Source: Geopsychrobacter sp. (GTDB lineage: Bacteria > Desulfobacterota > Desulfuromonadia > Desulfuromonadales > Geopsychrobacteraceae). Taken from it: DNA of 5,996 bases. Location: assembly GCA_030620915.1 (NCBI GenBank), contig JAUXIR010000108.1, positions 1 through 5,996 on the forward strand. The letters are read 5' to 3'. The position numbers and the translations under genes were made by a program. Below are positions 4,258-5,996 of the stretch, one piece after another; the first letter of the stretch is position 1; each line of letters starts with the position of its first letter. The notes beneath the pieces are model-generated. The model saw only the letters and a list, made by a program, of their open reading frames with translations. It did no database searches and was not told the DNA's origin.

Positions 4258-5619
4258 ATGGATTCAACACAAAAACAAAATGAAGCCAGACTGCTCGCCA
4301 TTCTGGGGAACGGGGCCAGGACATCCCCGGAACTTCAGCAGGCACTCGGTGTCAGCCAGCCGACGGTCTCGCGTCTGCTGGCCGCTCTGGCCGGGCAAAT
4401 TATCATCCTGGGCCGAGCGAGAGCGACTCGCTATGCACGACCACGGGCAGTCAGAGGGATTGGCAGCAATTTTCCGCTTTATAAAGTGACGGAAACGGGT
4501 GATGTGCGCCCATTGGGTGAACTGAGCGCCCTCATGGACGGTCAATACTGGTGGAATCCTGGCGATCAGCCGGGTGAGCTATTTGACCATCTACCCTGGT
4601 TTGTACAGGATATGCGACCGGAAGGATTTATAGGGCGCGCCTTTGCCCATTCAAGAGGCACGGAATTAGGCCTGCCGGAGAGACTGACAGACTGGAATGA
4701 CGACCATGTCCTGATCGCTCTGAGCCATAGCGGGGAGGACTGCATGGGCAACCTCATCCTGGGCGAGAACTCCGTTGCACGTTACTTCCAGGGAACCCGG
4801 CAACCATCTGAACCCATCCCGATCGATGAGCGGGACGGAATTTACCCCGAGCTTGTCCAGACCTCCCTGGCGGGCGACCCACCCGGCTCATCCGCGGGGG
4901 GAGAACAACCGAAGTTCGGTGCACTGATCGAGGATAAGGGTGATCTCAGGCATGTCTTGGTCAAGTTTTCGCCCTCGATCGCAACGGCAAGCGGCAGAAG
5001 ATGGGCCGATTTGCTGGTGTGCGAGCATATCGCGCTACAACTCATCCAGGAACAGGGTATCGCTGCGTCCCAAAGTGAGCTGGTGGAAATTGAAGACAGG
5101 ATACTTCTCGAAGTCGTCCGGTTTGATCGATGCGACAGATTCGGTCGACACCCCATGGTCTCACTGCAGTCGGTGGACAATGAATTTTTCGGTGAACTCG
5201 ATAACTGGGTAGCGGCGGCCGGGCGTCTGGAAAACCAAGGGATGTTGACCGTTGAGGATGCGGGGAGACTGCGCTGGTTAGCGCTGTTCGGCAATTTGAT
5301 TGCGAACACGGACCAACACTTCGGCAATATTTCACTGATCATGGAAGACGGCCGACGACGGTTTTCACTGGCTCCGGCCTATGACATGCTGCCGATGCTT
5401 TATCGGCCACAGGAGAACGAAGTTCCTGCTCGCACCTTCAACCTACCGTTCCCGCCAGCTGCGGCCCTGGCTCAATGGGAGGATGCACAACAAGCAGCTG
5501 AGCGTTTCTGGACCGCTACGGCTTCTGAGCAGCGCATCTCCCCGGAGTTCAGAGATATCTGTGCACTCAATCTGGAAATGGTCCGAGGTTTGAGAAAAGG
5601 GCCACGGCTGATTTCGTAA
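4258..5619 (+). CDS. yjjJ: YjjJ/HipH-like protein: winged-helix DNA-binding domain fused to HipA-type kinase
   Basis: From the ATG at 4258 this is a 453-residue protein. Residues about 8-62 form a winged helix-turn-helix (ELQQALGVSQPTVSRLLAAL, 25-44), which E. coli YjjJ also has and classical HipA lacks. The kinase part shows SSAGGEQPKF (211-220, the Ser/Gly loop), the ATP lysine in VLVKFSP (Lys236), LLEVVRFDR (283-291), the catalytic loop ANTDQHFGN (349-357, Asp352 and Asn357) and the metal-binding Asp376 in LAPAYDMLP. All key kinase residues are intact. E. coli YjjJ (HipH) is toxic when overproduced, has been described as a Ser/Thr kinase, and is reported to be counteracted by HipB. No antitoxin gene is adjacent here, and the built-in winged helix might give self-regulation. 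Its kinase sequence differs clearly from the HipA at 364-1680, so this is not a local duplication. An upstream start at 4198 would add 20 residues but is disfavoured, since MDSTQKQNE matches a normal soluble N-terminus. Transcription ends at the strong hairpin 5685-5726. Confidence 0.9.
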   Translation: MDSTQKQNEARLLAILGNGARTSPELQQALGVSQPTVSRLLAALAGQIIILGRARATRYARPRAVRGIGSNFPLYKVTETGDVRPLGELSALMDGQYWWNPGDQPGELFDHLPWFVQDMRPEGFIGRAFAHSRGTELGLPERLTDWNDDHVLIALSHSGEDCMGNLILGENSVARYFQGTRQPSEPIPIDERDGIYPELVQTSLAGDPPGSSAGGEQPKFGALIEDKGDLRHVLVKFSPSIATASGRRWADLLVCEHIALQLIQEQGIAASQSELVEIEDRILLEVVRFDRCDRFGRHPMVSLQSVDNEFFGELDNWVAAAGRLENQGMLTVEDAGRLRWLALFGNLIANTDQHFGNISLIMEDGRRRFSLAPAYDMLPMLYRPQENEVPARTFNLPFPPAAALAQWEDAQQAAERFWTATASEQRISPEFRDICALNLEMVRGLRKGPRLIS

Positions 5620-5684
5620 AATCTCCGAGGGTCCTTTTGCGAACCACTGGGTCACTCACCTAAAGTCAAAGGTCAGATTCACTA

Positions 5685-5726
5685 ACAAGAAAGGCCAATC
5701 CCTGAACAGAGGTTGGCCTTTCTTGT
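5685..5726. terminator. Strong bidirectional terminator between convergent genes
   Basis: ACAAGAAAGGCCAA (5685-5698) pairs perfectly over 14 bp with TTGGCCTTTCTTGT (5713-5726), leaving a 14-base loop with a small inner CCT/AGG pairing. The stem carries A-rich left and T-rich right arms, so it can stop transcription on both strands. It lies between the YjjJ-like gene (plus, stop at 5619) and the convergent gene ending at 5755. The bases 5620-5684 show nothing else. Confidence 0.85.
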
Positions 5727-5754
5727 CGATATCGGTGGTGCTTCTAACTGCGGG

Positions 5755-5996
5755 TTAGATATTTAGGGTAAGAGCCAAGCCGCCCATGAATTCTTCATCG
5801 ATGCCGTCGCCGTAGGCAAAGTCATCGGAATCATCGCTCAATGGCGCCGAGTAGATGATGCTGGGGCTGAGAACCAGCTGCTCGCTGATGGCATAGTCGA
5901 GGGCGGCACTGAGCTCGAGGTTATGCAGATCGCTGAAGGCATCGGTGTCGATATAGCTGACCAGACCGCCGAGGCTGAGATCGACCCCCTCGGCCA
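5755..5996 (-). CDS. 3' end of a probable outer-membrane beta-barrel protein (partial)
   Basis: The minus strand is open from the window edge (first full codon 5992-5994) to a TAA at 5755-5757, giving the last 79 residues. Three strands of alternating polar and hydrophobic residues are visible: VDLSLGGLVSYID, LELSAALDYAISEQLVLSPS and FMGGLALTLNI at the very end. They are joined by acidic loops (DDSDDFAYGDGIDEE). This pattern, with a terminal strand running to the stop codon, is typical of outer-membrane beta-barrel proteins, although the last residue is Ile rather than the usual Phe or Trp. The start, signal peptide and family lie outside the window. It converges on the YjjJ-like gene and shares the terminator at 5685-5726. 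A six-base inverted repeat (5743-5748 with 5754-5759) spans the stop codon. A TIGR02001-type or porin-like protein is possible but unproven. Confidence 0.75.
   Translation of the reverse strand, partial: AEGVDLSLGGLVSYIDTDAFSDLHNLELSAALDYAISEQLVLSPSIIYSAPLSDDSDDFAYGDGIDEEFMGGLALTLNI

Noticed and set aside
1..5996. CRISPR array, tRNA or rRNA genes, transposase or integrase genes
   Set aside because: No regularly spaced repeat-spacer series, cloverleaf-like segment or recognisable recombinase motif was seen on either strand.

Overview
The window looks like a chromosomal accessory segment from a Gram-negative bacterium. By eye it has moderate GC (low to mid 50s %) in the genes and AT-rich intergenic stretches. 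The partial gene at the right edge reads like the end of an outer-membrane beta-barrel. The dispersed-repeat style (paired hairpins plus a GC-rich arm) resembles what I associate with Desulfuromonadales-type or other proteobacterial genomes. That placement is an inference from general impression, not from a marker gene.

Layout from left to right. Bases 1-74 hold the first 24 codons of an unrecognised minus-strand gene. Bases 161-2067 hold a complete minus-strand toxin-antitoxin operon. It starts with a promoter covered by two identical 14-bp operator-like repeats, then a HipB-type XRE antitoxin (1667-2005), then a HipA-type Ser/Thr kinase toxin (364-1680) overlapping it by 14 bp. A previously unlisted 23-codon small ORF with a strong Shine-Dalgarno (267-338) follows, and then a terminator hairpin. 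Bases 2270-3151 encode a ten-helix EamA/DMT-family transporter (minus). Bases 3254-4129 are repeat-rich: a second long copy of the terminator repeat, a dispersed repeat with two hairpins, an unrecognised basic 91-residue protein (3604-3879, minus) flanked by two 88-bp direct repeats (81/88 identical), and a perfect 11-bp inverted repeat. Bases 4258-5619 (plus) encode a second HipA-family kinase. This one has its own N-terminal winged-helix domain, the YjjJ/HipH architecture, and no adjacent antitoxin. A strong bidirectional terminator (5685-5726) separates it from the convergent 3' end of a beta-barrel-like gene (5755-5996, minus).

How the parts fit together: two HipA-fold kinases lie about 2.6 kb apart, one with a dedicated HipB and one as a fused DNA-binding/kinase protein. 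In E. coli, HipB has been reported to counteract YjjJ, so the HipB here may serve both; this is a hypothesis. Three minus-strand transcription units end in related terminator repeats carrying the same unusual T-tract, and the 91-residue gene sits inside duplicated repeat arms. Both suggest a region shaped by repeat spread and recombination. No tRNA, rRNA, CRISPR array, transposase or integrase gene was seen.
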